From: Pelotomaculum sp. PtaB.Bin104
Lineage (GTDB): Bacteria > Bacillota > Desulfotomaculia > Desulfotomaculales > Pelotomaculaceae
Length of the DNA: 37,401 nucleotides
Assembly (NCBI GenBank): GCA_002067205.1
Contig: MVQL01000252.1
Coordinates: 1 to 37,401, forward strand
Direction: 5' to 3'
The position numbers were made by a program, and so were the translations under genes. The notes beneath the pieces are model-generated. The model saw nothing but the letters and a program-made list of their open reading frames with translations. It was not told the origin of the DNA and ran no database searches. Shown one piece after another: positions 1-6,098 of the stretch (position 1 is the first letter of the stretch; every line of letters begins with the position of its first letter).

Positions 1-1
1 G

Positions 2-325
2 ATGATTGCGGACACCGCCAATATGAGCAACTCGCCGGTCATTTTGATCGACGAGATTGAAAACGCGGGCATAGACCGGCGGCAGGCCATCGAGCTTTTA
101 GCCGAGAGTGAAAAAATTATCTTTGTTTCCACCCACGACCCGCTGCTGGCGCTCCGGGCGGATAAACGCATCGTCATTAAAAACGGCGGCATTGATAAGG
201 TCATCGAAACCTCCGGGGCTGAAAGAAAAAGCCTGGCCGCTATCGAAAAAATAGACAATACCCTGCAGGCGCTGCGCAACCGCCTGCGCACCGGCGAGTT
301 AATTACGGAAGATCTGCTGAAGTAA
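2..325 (+). CDS. ABC-type ATPase, C-terminal part (cut by window start)
   Basis: The 107 visible residues are the end of an ABC-type nucleotide-binding domain; the N-terminal half, with Walker A and the signature motif, lies outside the window. A Walker B strand with catalytic Glu (VILIDEIENAGID) is near residues 13-25 and the H-loop His is in FVSTHDPLLALRADK near residues 41-55. ATPases of this family power transporters or act as soluble P-loop switches. A C-terminal tail (EKIDNTLQALRNRLRTGE) follows. It sits 19 bp before a DUF364 gene and in line with a methyltransferase, so the three are probably one operon. DUF364 proteins are often linked to metal or cofactor transport, so an uptake role is plausible but inferred. 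The true start cannot be seen. Confidence 0.8.
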   Translation: MIADTANMSNSPVILIDEIENAGIDRRQAIELLAESEKIIFVSTHDPLLALRADKRIVIKNGGIDKVIETSGAERKSLAAIEKIDNTLQALRNRLRTGELITEDLLK

Positions 326-344
326 CCAAAAAGGAGAGTCGGGT

Positions 345-1103
345 ATGTGGGAAATATATGACGCTTTGATTGACGGTATCCCGGAAGACCTCGTTGTGGA
401 TGAGCTGGTTAGCGGGTTCGAGGCTTCCTATGTGCGCAGCGGGACAGGGGCCGGCATAGCCCACTTCAGGGATGTCCAGACCAGAATGCCCATGTTCACC
501 AAAAACCTGATTGGGGCGCCGCTGTGGGAGGTGGCCGGCGCCGTCAAATCGTGGAACTTTGTGGAAGCCTCCGCGGGACTTGCCGCCATTAATGCCTATT
601 ACAACAACCCGGGAATTGCCAGGGCAAACGGGGTAAATTTTTCGGAGGCCCGGCGGGTGGAGGATAGGATGTACGACCCGTTTATCATGTCCCAAAACCA
701 AATCAAGGGCAAAAGGGTAGGCGTCATCGGACACTTCCCCTACCTGGAAACCCTTTTTGAACCTATATGCGACCTGTCGATTGTCAGCTGGTACCCGCTG
801 GAGGGGGATTACCCCCACTCCGCCTGTGAGTATATTCTGCCGGAATGCGAGTATGTATATATCACCTGCTCAAGCATCACCAATAAGACCCTGCCCAGGC
901 TGCTGGAATTATCCAAATCCGCCCGGCGGGTTACCGTGGTCGGGCCGGCAACGCCCCTGGCCCCGGTGTTGTTCAATTATGGCATCAGTGAGCTGTCCAG
1001 CTTCATCATCAAGGACAATGACCTGGCCTGCAGGATCACCGCCGGCGCCGAGAGGGTCAGAATATATTCCGCGGGGCAAAAAGTCACTTTTCAAAAAAGC
1101 TGA
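345..1103 (+). CDS. DUF4213/DUF364 Rossmann-like protein (putative metal-chelation family)
   Basis: The 252-aa protein has the two-part layout of the DUF4213-DUF364 family. An N-terminal alpha/beta region (MWEIYDALIDGIPEDLVVDEL) is followed at about residues 120-133 by the Rossmann-like start GKRVGVIGHFPYLE. Further features are the YVYITCSSITNKTLPRLL stretch (about residues 168-186) and VVGPATPLAPVLFNYGI (about 200-216). Family members have been annotated as putative heavy-metal chelation proteins, and no catalytic reaction is established. An AAGGAGAG Shine-Dalgarno lies a few bases before the ATG. It is sandwiched between an ABC-type ATPase and a methyltransferase with short spacers, which suggests co-transcription and a transport or cofactor context. 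Length is normal and no defect is visible. Confidence 0.82.
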   Translation: MWEIYDALIDGIPEDLVVDELVSGFEASYVRSGTGAGIAHFRDVQTRMPMFTKNLIGAPLWEVAGAVKSWNFVEASAGLAAINAYYNNPGIARANGVNFSEARRVEDRMYDPFIMSQNQIKGKRVGVIGHFPYLETLFEPICDLSIVSWYPLEGDYPHSACEYILPECEYVYITCSSITNKTLPRLLELSKSARRVTVVGPATPLAPVLFNYGISELSSFIIKDNDLACRITAGAERVRIYSAGQKVTFQKS

Positions 1104-1117
1104 GAGGGGATCGCGCA

Positions 1118-1828
1118 GTGAATTTTGAATGGAATGCCGACACCATCAGGTGGTACCAGGCGGCAAATGACTACACCGGCTTTTACAAAAAAATTGCAGA
1201 GTTGATTGCTCCAAAGCTGCAGGGCTACTCCAGCCTTTGTGATATCGGCTGCGGCCTGGGCCTGGTGGATCTGGAGCTTTGCATGAGCATCGACCGGGTA
1301 ACCTGCATCGATATCAGCCCGGAGGCCATTGCTTTCCTGAAAAAGACCATCGCTGAAAGAAACATCGCCAATATCCGGGCGCTCCTGATGGACTGCAAGG
1401 ACATTACCTGGTGCTGGGACGTGATTTACATCAGTTTTTTTGGCAGCCGTAATTTTAAAAGCTTTTTGCCCCGCTGCAAGAAACTCTTTGCCGTGGTCAT
1501 TGGCAACAACGAAACCGAACTTTATCCGGGGAAATACAGGAGATTTAAAAGGAACACGGCCCCTGAATTCAAACAGGAGCTGGACAGCCAGGGAATTCCC
1601 TATACACTGACTGAAGTAACTTTGAATTTTGGACAGCCGCTGGTATCGATGGAAGATGCCCAGAAATTTGTACTAAACAACAGCCCAAGTATAAGCCCGG
1701 AGGATTTGACAAGCTTCCTTTCCCAAAACCTGGTCGAAACGGTAGATAAAAAATACCCTCTTTTTTTGCCCCACAACAAAGCCATCGGCATCTTTGAAAT
1801 TGAGGGTGAAGGCGGTCTGAATTGCTGA
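1118..1828 (+). CDS. class I SAM-dependent methyltransferase
   Basis: This 236-aa protein shows a Rossmann-type SAM-binding fold. Motif I, CDISGCGLG-like (read as CDIGCGLGLVDLEL), is at residues 41-54, the acidic loop after strand 2 is in VTCIDISPEA near residues 60-70, and LLMDCKDI near 89-96 is the usual position of the adenine-contacting acid. The substrate cannot be told from sequence. Start is GTG at 1118 with GAGAGGGGA just upstream; it begins 14 bp after the DUF364 stop, so it is the third gene of the same operon. A hairpin terminator at 1878-1900 follows about 50 bp downstream. Confidence 0.78.
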   Translation: MNFEWNADTIRWYQAANDYTGFYKKIAELIAPKLQGYSSLCDIGCGLGLVDLELCMSIDRVTCIDISPEAIAFLKKTIAERNIANIRALLMDCKDITWCWDVIYISFFGSRNFKSFLPRCKKLFAVVIGNNETELYPGKYRRFKRNTAPEFKQELDSQGIPYTLTEVTLNFGQPLVSMEDAQKFVLNNSPSISPEDLTSFLSQNLVETVDKKYPLFLPHNKAIGIFEIEGEGGLNC

Positions 1829-1877
1829 TTACTTTGTATCCAAATATTATGCCGGAAAATATTACAGAAATATTACA

Positions 1878-1900
1878 AAGCCAGGGGTGCTCCCTGGCTT
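1878..1900 (+). terminator. hairpin terminator after the methyltransferase operon
   Basis: A perfect 9-bp stem (AAGCCAGGG / CCCTGGCTT) encloses a 5-nt loop. The following bases are only moderately T-rich (GTTAATT), so it may be a weak Rho-independent terminator. It sits about 50 bp after the operon's last stop codon. Confidence 0.6.
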
Positions 1901-1938
1901 GTTAATTGCTTACCGCTATCGTGCTACACCACAAAGAA

Positions 1939-2025
1939 CTAGGCATTAAATCTAACATAAAAGGTTGTACCATTAAAATTAGTCTCAATCTCTATCTTGG
2001 CGTTATGTCTCTCAGCAATGCTGTA
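1939..2025 (-). pseudogene. histidine kinase C-terminal fragment (GHKL ATPase tail)
   Basis: Reading the minus strand from 2025 gives 28 codons and a stop: YSIAERHNAKIEIETN followed by FNGTTFYVRFNA. This aligns with the last residues of the intact kinase at 19275-20876 (YSIAQRHNAKIDVETG, then STGTTFSIRFKVTQ). It is the final beta-strand/helix part of a HATPase_c domain. The expected G2 box before it is out of frame, so the fragment is frameshifted as well as truncated. The neighbouring genes are unrelated, so this is a leftover scrap, probably from a duplicated or transferred kinase. Confidence 0.7.
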
Positions 2026-2062
2026 GCGTAAGCATTGCCAAGTTCCAGGTTAATTTAAAGGA

Positions 2063-2410
2063 TCAAAGGTTTATTCCGATTTTCCGCAATATTATTGTAT
2101 AGACATTATATGCGGCAATCATTAAAAATGATGCTATTAGCATAGAATAGTGCATTTTTATATTAAATTTGAGCAGCAAGGACAGGGCGATAAAAAAGAC
2201 TATTGATGGTAATACCATTAACGCGATCCCATTAGATAGTTGAATAACTTTTGTTGAATCACCCGTATCCCTGTACAGCCAGGTTAAAGCTAACATAGAT
2301 GTTATTGGCAGAGAAATTATTATTGCGCCAATAAATGGCAACTTCTTACTGATCATAGAAACACTTGCTATAATCAGTGCGGAAACCAACGTTTTAAAGA
2401 TAAATTCCAT
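2063..2410 (-). CDS. DUF3147-like small integral membrane protein
   Basis: The 115-aa protein is almost wholly hydrophobic, with four predicted membrane helices (about residues 4-20, 26-46, 58-82 and 88-108) separated by short loops, one of which contains WLYRDTGDSTK. The pattern KLPFIGAIIISLPITSMLAL resembles DUF3147, a small membrane family of unknown function related to transporter-like four-helix proteins. It is a single gene in a stretch otherwise full of broken genes and may still be functional. Start ATG is at 2410, with GGGGGTAGAAAA upstream as a weak Shine-Dalgarno. Confidence 0.65.
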   Translation of the reverse strand: MEFIFKTLVSALIIASVSMISKKLPFIGAIIISLPITSMLALTWLYRDTGDSTKVIQLSNGIALMVLPSIVFFIALSLLLKFNIKMHYSMLIASFLMIAAYNVYTIILRKIGINL

Positions 2411-2640
2411 TTTTCTACCCCCGATTATTTACATGAACTGGTCAATGGCATTCTTTAAGCTGGTTGATCCTTCCTAATGGCTGGTAATTGTGAAAATCTA
2501 TGTACTAAAGCCTTTTCTGACGGTGGATATGTTAAAGGGTATGTTAATTATAAGATACGACAACTTGATCAGCAAGGTACCAACTTTTTGCCGCCGCTCG
2601 GAAATAATTCAGCCGACGGCGAGGAGGAGGGCTAGAAAAG

Positions 2641-2834
2641 TGGCAGGGTGGGTGAAGCTGTGGCGAAAACTGAAAGATAACGGGCACCTGAAAATGCCGG
2701 ATACGGCCCTGAAGCTGTGGATCTACTGCCTTCTGGAGGCGGCGCCCTACTCCGACCGGGCGCGGGAGCTGGAGAACGGGGAATTATGGCTGAGCTATAA
2801 CGGCATCAGGCGTGACACCAGCGCCCAGGGGTGA
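2641..2834 (+). pseudogene. truncated phage/ICE replisome organizer (DnaD-like N-terminus)
   Basis: A GTG at 2641 with a strong GGAGGAGGG site nine bases upstream opens a 64-codon frame starting MAGWVKLWRKLKDNGHLKMP and continuing TALKLWIYCLLEAAPYS, then an ELENGELWLSYNGIRRD segment. This is the N-terminal pattern of DnaD-like or replisome-organizer proteins of phages and integrative elements (GxIKLxRKI...W...LxLWxxLLxxA). The usual protein is well over 200 aa; here it stops after 63 aa, before the winged-helix is complete. It is probably the stub of an excised or deleted mobile element. The frame extends upstream to 2490, but that part looks non-coding. Confidence 0.55.
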
Positions 2835-2869
2835 AGATCAGCAAAAGGATTGTCCAGAATTAAGGAAAA

Positions 2870-2921
2870 ACCCGGCCAAACAGACCGGGTATAAAAGCCA
2901 GGAGACATTGCCTCCTGGTTT
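2870..2921 (+). terminator. two consecutive hairpins, probable terminator
   Basis: The first stem is ACCCGG (2870-2875) with CCGGGT (2885-2890). The second stem is CCAGGAG (2898-2904) with CTCCTGG (2912-2918), extended by AA/TT pairs and followed by TTTAATGT. The arrangement after the stub at 2641-2834 suggests a terminator inherited from the lost gene. Confidence 0.5.
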
Positions 2922-2947
2922 AATGTCTAGATAAAACATGTCTCAAG

Positions 2948-3163
2948 CTAGGTACCTGAGTTCCTGTAATTCGGTGCGCTATAGATAAGCCAGGGGGGGG
3001 CACCGGGGATAAGGCTCATCTCGTTGGTTACATCTGCAAAACGGTGAGTATTTCTGTCTTCACCTTTCTTTGTACTTACTAAGAGCTCATGTGTATTATT
3101 TTGAACAGTGTCAGCTTGAGAGTTGCCATTGCCACCGGTAAAGGACTTGTCGGTATCTGTCAT
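2948..3163 (-). CDS. hypothetical 71-aa protein
   Basis: The start is taken as ATG at 3163 because TTAGGAGGTTAAAG ends directly before it; the longer frame to 3220 has no such site. The product begins MTDTDKSFTGGNGNSQADTV, is hydrophilic and Asn/Thr-rich in its first half, and ends with a more hydrophobic Pro-rich part containing SLIPGAPPWLIYSAPNY. No signal peptide, membrane helix or known motif was recognised. The excellent ribosome-binding site argues for real expression. It could be a small secreted or spore-associated protein, but nothing proves it. Confidence 0.5.
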   Translation of the reverse strand: MTDTDKSFTGGNGNSQADTVQNNTHELLVSTKKGEDRNTHRFADVTNEMSLIPGAPPWLIYSAPNYRNSGT

Positions 3164-3348
3164 CTTTAACCTCCTAAAGTTTTTAATGAAATATATTCCG
3201 CGAACGAATAAAATATTCAAGGCCTAAAGGTGGTCTTTTATGTAATTCGCTGCACTTTTAACTGTTGTATATTAATAATATTCTGTAAATTGCGAATAGT
3301 GCATTATTTGGCGAGAAATGATCATAGGTGGTTATTTAAAAGGGTTAT

Positions 3349-3393
3349 AATACCCGGTCGGTATTGCCTTCTGCCGGGGTGCGTTTGGGTATT
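3349..3393 (+). other. structured element in the 3.2-3.6 kb intergenic region
   Basis: AATACCC at 3349-3355 pairs with GGGTATT at 3387-3393. Inside, CCCGG/CCGGG gives a further possible stem around GTATTGCCTTCTG. A TATAAT-like TTATAAT lies just before the element. The whole gap 3164-3618 holds no gene. The element could be an attenuator-like leader or a small RNA; no known riboswitch class was recognised. Confidence 0.35.
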
Positions 3394-3434
3394 TCACGTG
3401 TAATAATTACCCTCAATTTCGATTTGTGAGGTTT

Positions 3435-3481
3435 ATTTATCAACAAAATTATTTATATTGTGAATAATTTTGTGGATAAAT
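3435..3481. repeat. 19-bp AT-rich inverted repeat
   Basis: The left arm (3435-3453) and right arm (3463-3481) are complementary over 19 bases with one mismatch, around a 9-nt loop. The core is ACAAAATTATT / AATAATTTTGT. There is no T-tract, so it is less like a terminator and more like an operator or a cruciform-forming site in front of the DUF2892 gene. Confidence 0.6.
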
Positions 3482-3618
3482 ATGGGGAACCTTCGTTAAA
3501 AAGGAATCTAGACTATGATATGTAATTGTTGAGAAGCGATGAGGGATGGTGTTGGAGGGAGTGTGGGGAATATTTATCCTTCTGCCAGGACATTTTTAGA
3601 TTGTAGGGGGAATAATAA

Positions 3619-3789
3619 ATGAATCTGGACTGGAAAAAGAACCTTGGCAATACAGACCGGTTAATAAGAGTAGCAATCGGGTTGTTATTGATGGGCCTGG
3701 CATACACTAAAATAATAACGGGCTGGTGGGCAACGGTAGGGATAATATTTGCCTTGTTTCAATTTATTGAAGCAGCCTTTGCTTACTGA
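3619..3789 (+). CDS. DUF2892 (YgaP-type transmembrane domain) protein, 56 aa
   Basis: This complete short gene starts with ATG at 3619, with GTAGGGGGAA upstream, and ends in TGA at 3787. The product starts MNLDWKKNLGNTDRLIRVAI and continues through two hydrophobic segments, GLLLMGLAY and WWATVGIIFALFQFIEAAF. The pattern N-G-x-x-D-R-x-x-R-hydrophobic followed by a two-helix hairpin is that of the DUF2892 family, the membrane part found alone or attached to rhodanese domains as in YgaP. Function is unknown; single-domain versions are common in anaerobes with sulfur metabolism. It stands alone between decayed genes. Confidence 0.8.
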   Translation: MNLDWKKNLGNTDRLIRVAIGLLLMGLAYTKIITGWWATVGIIFALFQFIEAAFAY

Positions 3790-3968
3790 ATTGTTTATGA
3801 TCTCATGGGTTGGTCTACCCGCAGAGTTACTAACACATAGAGTGATGGCATGGATTTGAGTCCGCCGAAGGCAGCCACCCGTTAAAAAGGTTCGATTAGG
3901 CTCATGGCGAGTGCGGTATATTTTCTATTCTAGTCGAAGCTATTGTTAACTAATAAATATTTTAATGG

Positions 3969-4029
3969 TTGACAATAAATGAATGACTGTATAATATTTT
4001 AGTTAACTATTCCCAAGGGAAGGGTTAAC
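3969..4029 (+). promoter_or_regulatory. sigma-A-type promoter with BirA operator (biotin regulon)
   Basis: TTGACA at 3969-3974 is followed by TATAAT at 3990-3995 (15-bp spacer, or 17 bp to the overlapping TAATAT). Immediately downstream GTTAAC (4002-4007) and GTTAAC (4024-4029) are separated by 16 bases. This is the core of the BirA operator, whose known consensus is two inverted TGTwAAC/GTTwACA arms with a 14-16 bp gap. Overlap with the transcription start fits repression by holo-BirA. The remains of bioY and bioB follow, which supports the assignment. Confidence 0.8.
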
Positions 4030-4050
4030 GATTAAGTCAGGAGGTTACGG

Positions 4051-4226
4051 ATGAAACTGTATATCAGAATGGCGGTTGTCTGCCTGCCCGGCGACCTTCT
4101 TTTTTCCTGGCAGCTGCAGCAGTGAGTGTAAGGGTCTCAAGAAGTTGTAATGCTGCGGGCGGCATCTTAAGAAGGGGGGCGCGGGCACAGCGGAGCATTT
4201 CGGCCTGGCGGGTAAAGTTCAGGTGA
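4051..4226 (+). pseudogene. bioY: bioY remnant (biotin transporter S component)
   Basis: ATG at 4051 after an AGGAGG site opens MKLYIRMAVVCLPGDLLFSW and stops after 24 codons. The start resembles a BioY N-terminus, and CLPGDLL matches the (I/L)PGDLLK segment near the C-terminus of BioY, so most of the protein (about 150 aa) has been deleted internally. In the next frame the sequence continues LAAAAVSVRVSRS, which is what follows PGDLLK in BioY, so a one-base slip at the T-run near 4110 adds a frameshift. BioY is the membrane substrate-binding subunit of biotin ECF transporters. Position just after the BirA operator and before bioB supports the identification. Confidence 0.6.
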
Positions 4227-4245
4227 AACGTTTGGAGGTAGATTA

Positions 4246-4789
4246 ATGTTTGATGAGTTGGTTGAAGAATCCGGCGGTGAAATGACTCGTGATGAAGCGC
4301 TGGTTATGGGTGAACTAACTGGTGAGCGGTTAAATGAACTCTTTCTGACAGCTTTACGAGTCCCGCCACCTGCACGGCAACCGGGTGGACCTCTGTTCCA
4401 TCATGAACGTAAAATCCGGTCGCTGCTCCGAGGATTGTACTTTTTGCGCCCAGTCGGGGCATTACCGCACTGACGTACATATATACCCGCTTCTGCCGCA
4501 GGAAGATATCCTGGAGCAGGCGTACCGGATGGAGTCTGAGGGAACTCACCGATTCTCCCTGGTTACCAGCGGTAAGGGTATTCGGGACAGAGATTTTGAG
4601 CAAATTCTGGCGATATTTGAAGCTCTCAGGGAGAAAACCAGTTTAAAATTGTGCGCCTCACTGGGAATTATCGATCATAAGCAGGCGCTAAGTTTAAAAG
4701 AAGCCGGAGTAACCAGGTATCATCATAATATGTCTCTAATGCTCCGGCGAGCCCCTGCAATATATTTGAATGTAGGTTTGGAAGGATAA
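4246..4789 (+). pseudogene. bioB: bioB (biotin synthase), frameshifted and truncated
   Basis: GGAGGTAGATTA precedes the ATG at 4246. The first frame gives the BioB N-terminus (MTRDEALVMGELTGERLNEL). At about 4355-4362 the frame shifts, and the second frame carries HLHGNRVDLCSIMNVKSGRC and SEDCTFCAQSGHY, the radical-SAM CxxxCxxC motif binding the 4Fe-4S cluster. Recognisable BioB runs through LVTSGKG and LKEAGVTRYHHN; then, at about 4728, the sequence becomes unrelated (MSLMLRRAPAIY). About half of the roughly 320-aa enzyme is missing, including the 2Fe-2S and most substrate-binding residues. The enzyme converts dethiobiotin to biotin; this copy cannot. Confidence 0.88.
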
Positions 4790-4870
4790 CACCATCACTT
4801 ATATCGACTATGATGACAATAGGGACGGTTCTTAAAGGGTCCAATTGAAATACCGACCTAACATTGCGGG

Positions 4871-4935
4871 CTCAATAATGAAGAAGCGCGCTACGATGGC
4901 AAGTACATAATGCAGGAAAGAGCGTCAAGTTTTTA
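4871..4935 (+). pseudogene. transposase scrap (IS1634/IS4-type)
   Basis: The frame reads LNNEEARYDGKYIMQ before ending at a TAG at 4933. The E-x-A-R-(Y/F)-D-G-(K/I)-Y stretch is typical of IS1634/IS4-group DDE transposases. Just upstream, 4826-4843 contains ATAGGGACGGTTCT, a phrase often seen at the ends of mobile elements in these bacteria. Only about 15 codons remain. This probably marks the deletion junction that removed the 3' part of bioB. Confidence 0.4.
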
Positions 4936-4949
4936 GCCCTGACGCTCTT
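4918..4949 (+). terminator. Rho-independent terminator
   Basis: A 10-bp stem AAGAGCGTCA / TGACGCTCTT surrounds a 12-nt loop and is followed by CGGTTTTATC. It sits at the end of the decayed biotin region and before the convergent DUF6064 remnant. Confidence 0.7.
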
Positions 4950-4957
4950 CGGTTTTA

Positions 4958-5326
4958 TCATTTATTTACTAAAGCTCTTTTGTACAACCTTTCTCTGTAT
5001 AATATCATTGCAGAACCAACCAGACCGGCTACTAGTAAACCAATATCTTCCTAATCCCCTAAAGTAAAAGCCGCACTAAAACCAAAAAGTGACCAAACAA
5101 AAGGAATTAATACAATTGATTTGGGCAATTTTTCAGTTGTCAATAGCAGTCCAAACGTAAATATAGTAACAGGACAAGGAGTGACGCCGAAAACTGGTGA
5201 TTGAGGATATACATGTCCAAGCATATAACCAAGAACGGGGTATATTAACATTGCATAAAAGATAAAAGTTAGCCCTATAATACTATAACTATTTAACTTC
5301 GGTTTAAATGTAATGTCTGATTTCAA
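4958..5326 (-). pseudogene. DUF6064-family membrane protein, N-truncated, in-frame TAG
   Basis: From 5326 the frame gives four hydrophobic segments and GHVYPQSPVFGVTPCPVTIF, which resembles the DUF6064 membrane family. It meets TAG at 5051-5053 after FTLGD. Past this stop the same frame continues coherently as EDIGLLVAGLVGSAMIL, then YRERLYKRALVNK and a TGA at 4958. So a single nonsense change, perhaps CAG or TAT to TAG, splits the C-terminus. The N-terminal half expected in the family is also absent. Family function is unknown. Read-through or an amber-decoding tRNA is possible but unsupported here. Confidence 0.6.
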
Positions 5327-5576
5327 TACTCCAAATCAGAAGTGATGCAAAAACAAAAACCTATGCTGTCAACCATTAAAGCATCGGGAAAAAATAAGAA
5401 AAAGCACGCTCCTGCAAAAAAAATCCTTTATTTTAAGACCCGTCCCGAACATGATATTACCTCCGGGCGGGCAGGACCAAGATTGCCCCATTTATGCCGG
5501 CCAGGGAGGATTTTAACAGCAGGGCTGGAATTATACCAGTGATATTAAGTGAATTCTCGAAAGGGGGCATTCTGCT

Positions 5577-5840
5577 ATGCCACTGCAAATAGTCCTAAAT
5601 GATATCACCATAATGCCTACAGATACCATCGTCAACGCTGCGAACAGCGCCCTGCAAAGAGGCGGCGGCGTGTGCGGCGCCATCTTTGCCGCCGCCGGGG
5701 CCAGAGAGTTGCAGGAGGAGTGTGACCGCATCGGTGGCTGCCCGGTTGGCGAGGCGGTGATCACAGGCGGCTACGCCCTGCCGGTCAGGCACATTATTCA
5801 CGCGGTGTCGTCAAAGGCCCGGCAGTGGCCTTGCAGTTAA
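5577..5840 (+). pseudogene. macro-domain protein, C-terminally truncated
   Basis: After GAAAGGGGG the ATG at 5577 opens a clear macro domain: TDTIVNAANSALQRGGGVCG, AIFAAAGARELQEEC and IGGCPVGEAVITGGYALP, up to HIIHAV at about residue 76. In O-acetyl-ADP-ribose deacetylases the next residues are GP(V/I)W, followed by about 90 more. Here the frame breaks into SSKARQWPCS and stops. The N-terminal ADP-ribose-binding residues, including the NAAN and GGGV loops, are present, but the fold is half complete, so function is unlikely. The junction at about 5808 is a deletion point. Confidence 0.8.
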
Positions 5841-5975
5841 TTTTAAGCTTGGCTGGTGACAACAGTCTGTCACCATGAAATCATCATGGTAAAAAAATTA
5901 TATTGGTAAAGCAGGATACTATTAGGTTGTGGTCGTATTCCTCAGCAAAAAGTAAGTTTCAGGTGGGGTGCGTAA

Positions 5976-6098
5976 ATGGCCGGCAAAGATTCCACGAAGG
6001 CTTTGAGAATGGCTAAAGTAATTGATATTTTGAATAAAAAAAGCCCCTGCGGGGGCGTCACATTATTGATTCACTTTATTTTTTTGGTACACTGGTAA
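5976..6098 (+). pseudogene. possible N-terminal fragment of a WYL-type HTH regulator
   Basis: AGGTGGGG and an ATG at 5976 open MAGKDSTKALRMAKVIDILN, then KKSPCGG, a basic winged-HTH start like those of WYL-domain regulators. After about 28 codons the frame runs through the terminator of the convergent gene and loses any pattern. Two separate fragments of a WYL-regulator C-terminus occur later in the window (18715 and 22950), which makes this reading more attractive, but the identity of the head is only a guess from pattern. Confidence 0.3.
6035..6056 (-). terminator. Rho-independent terminator of the FAD oxidoreductase
   Basis: On the minus strand GCCCC/GGGGC pair around a 4-nt loop, followed by a run of seven T. 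It lies 15 bp after the stop of the 6071-7570 gene. Confidence 0.85.

Noticed and set aside
303..818. 171-aa minus-strand frame
   Set aside because: Lies entirely opposite the DUF364 gene, has no recognisable motif and no ribosome-binding site; a shadow frame.
2490..2640. Upstream extension of the replisome-like stub
   Set aside because: The GTG at 2641 has the strong GGAGGAGGG site; the earlier codons lack any pattern of the family.
5051..5053. TAG as a pyrrolysine codon
   Set aside because: The gene is also N-terminally truncated and sits among pseudogenes; simple decay is the easier reading.
5342..5542. 66-aa basic plus-strand frame
   Set aside because: Low-complexity Lys-rich start, no ribosome-binding site, no known motif, lies between two pseudogenes.
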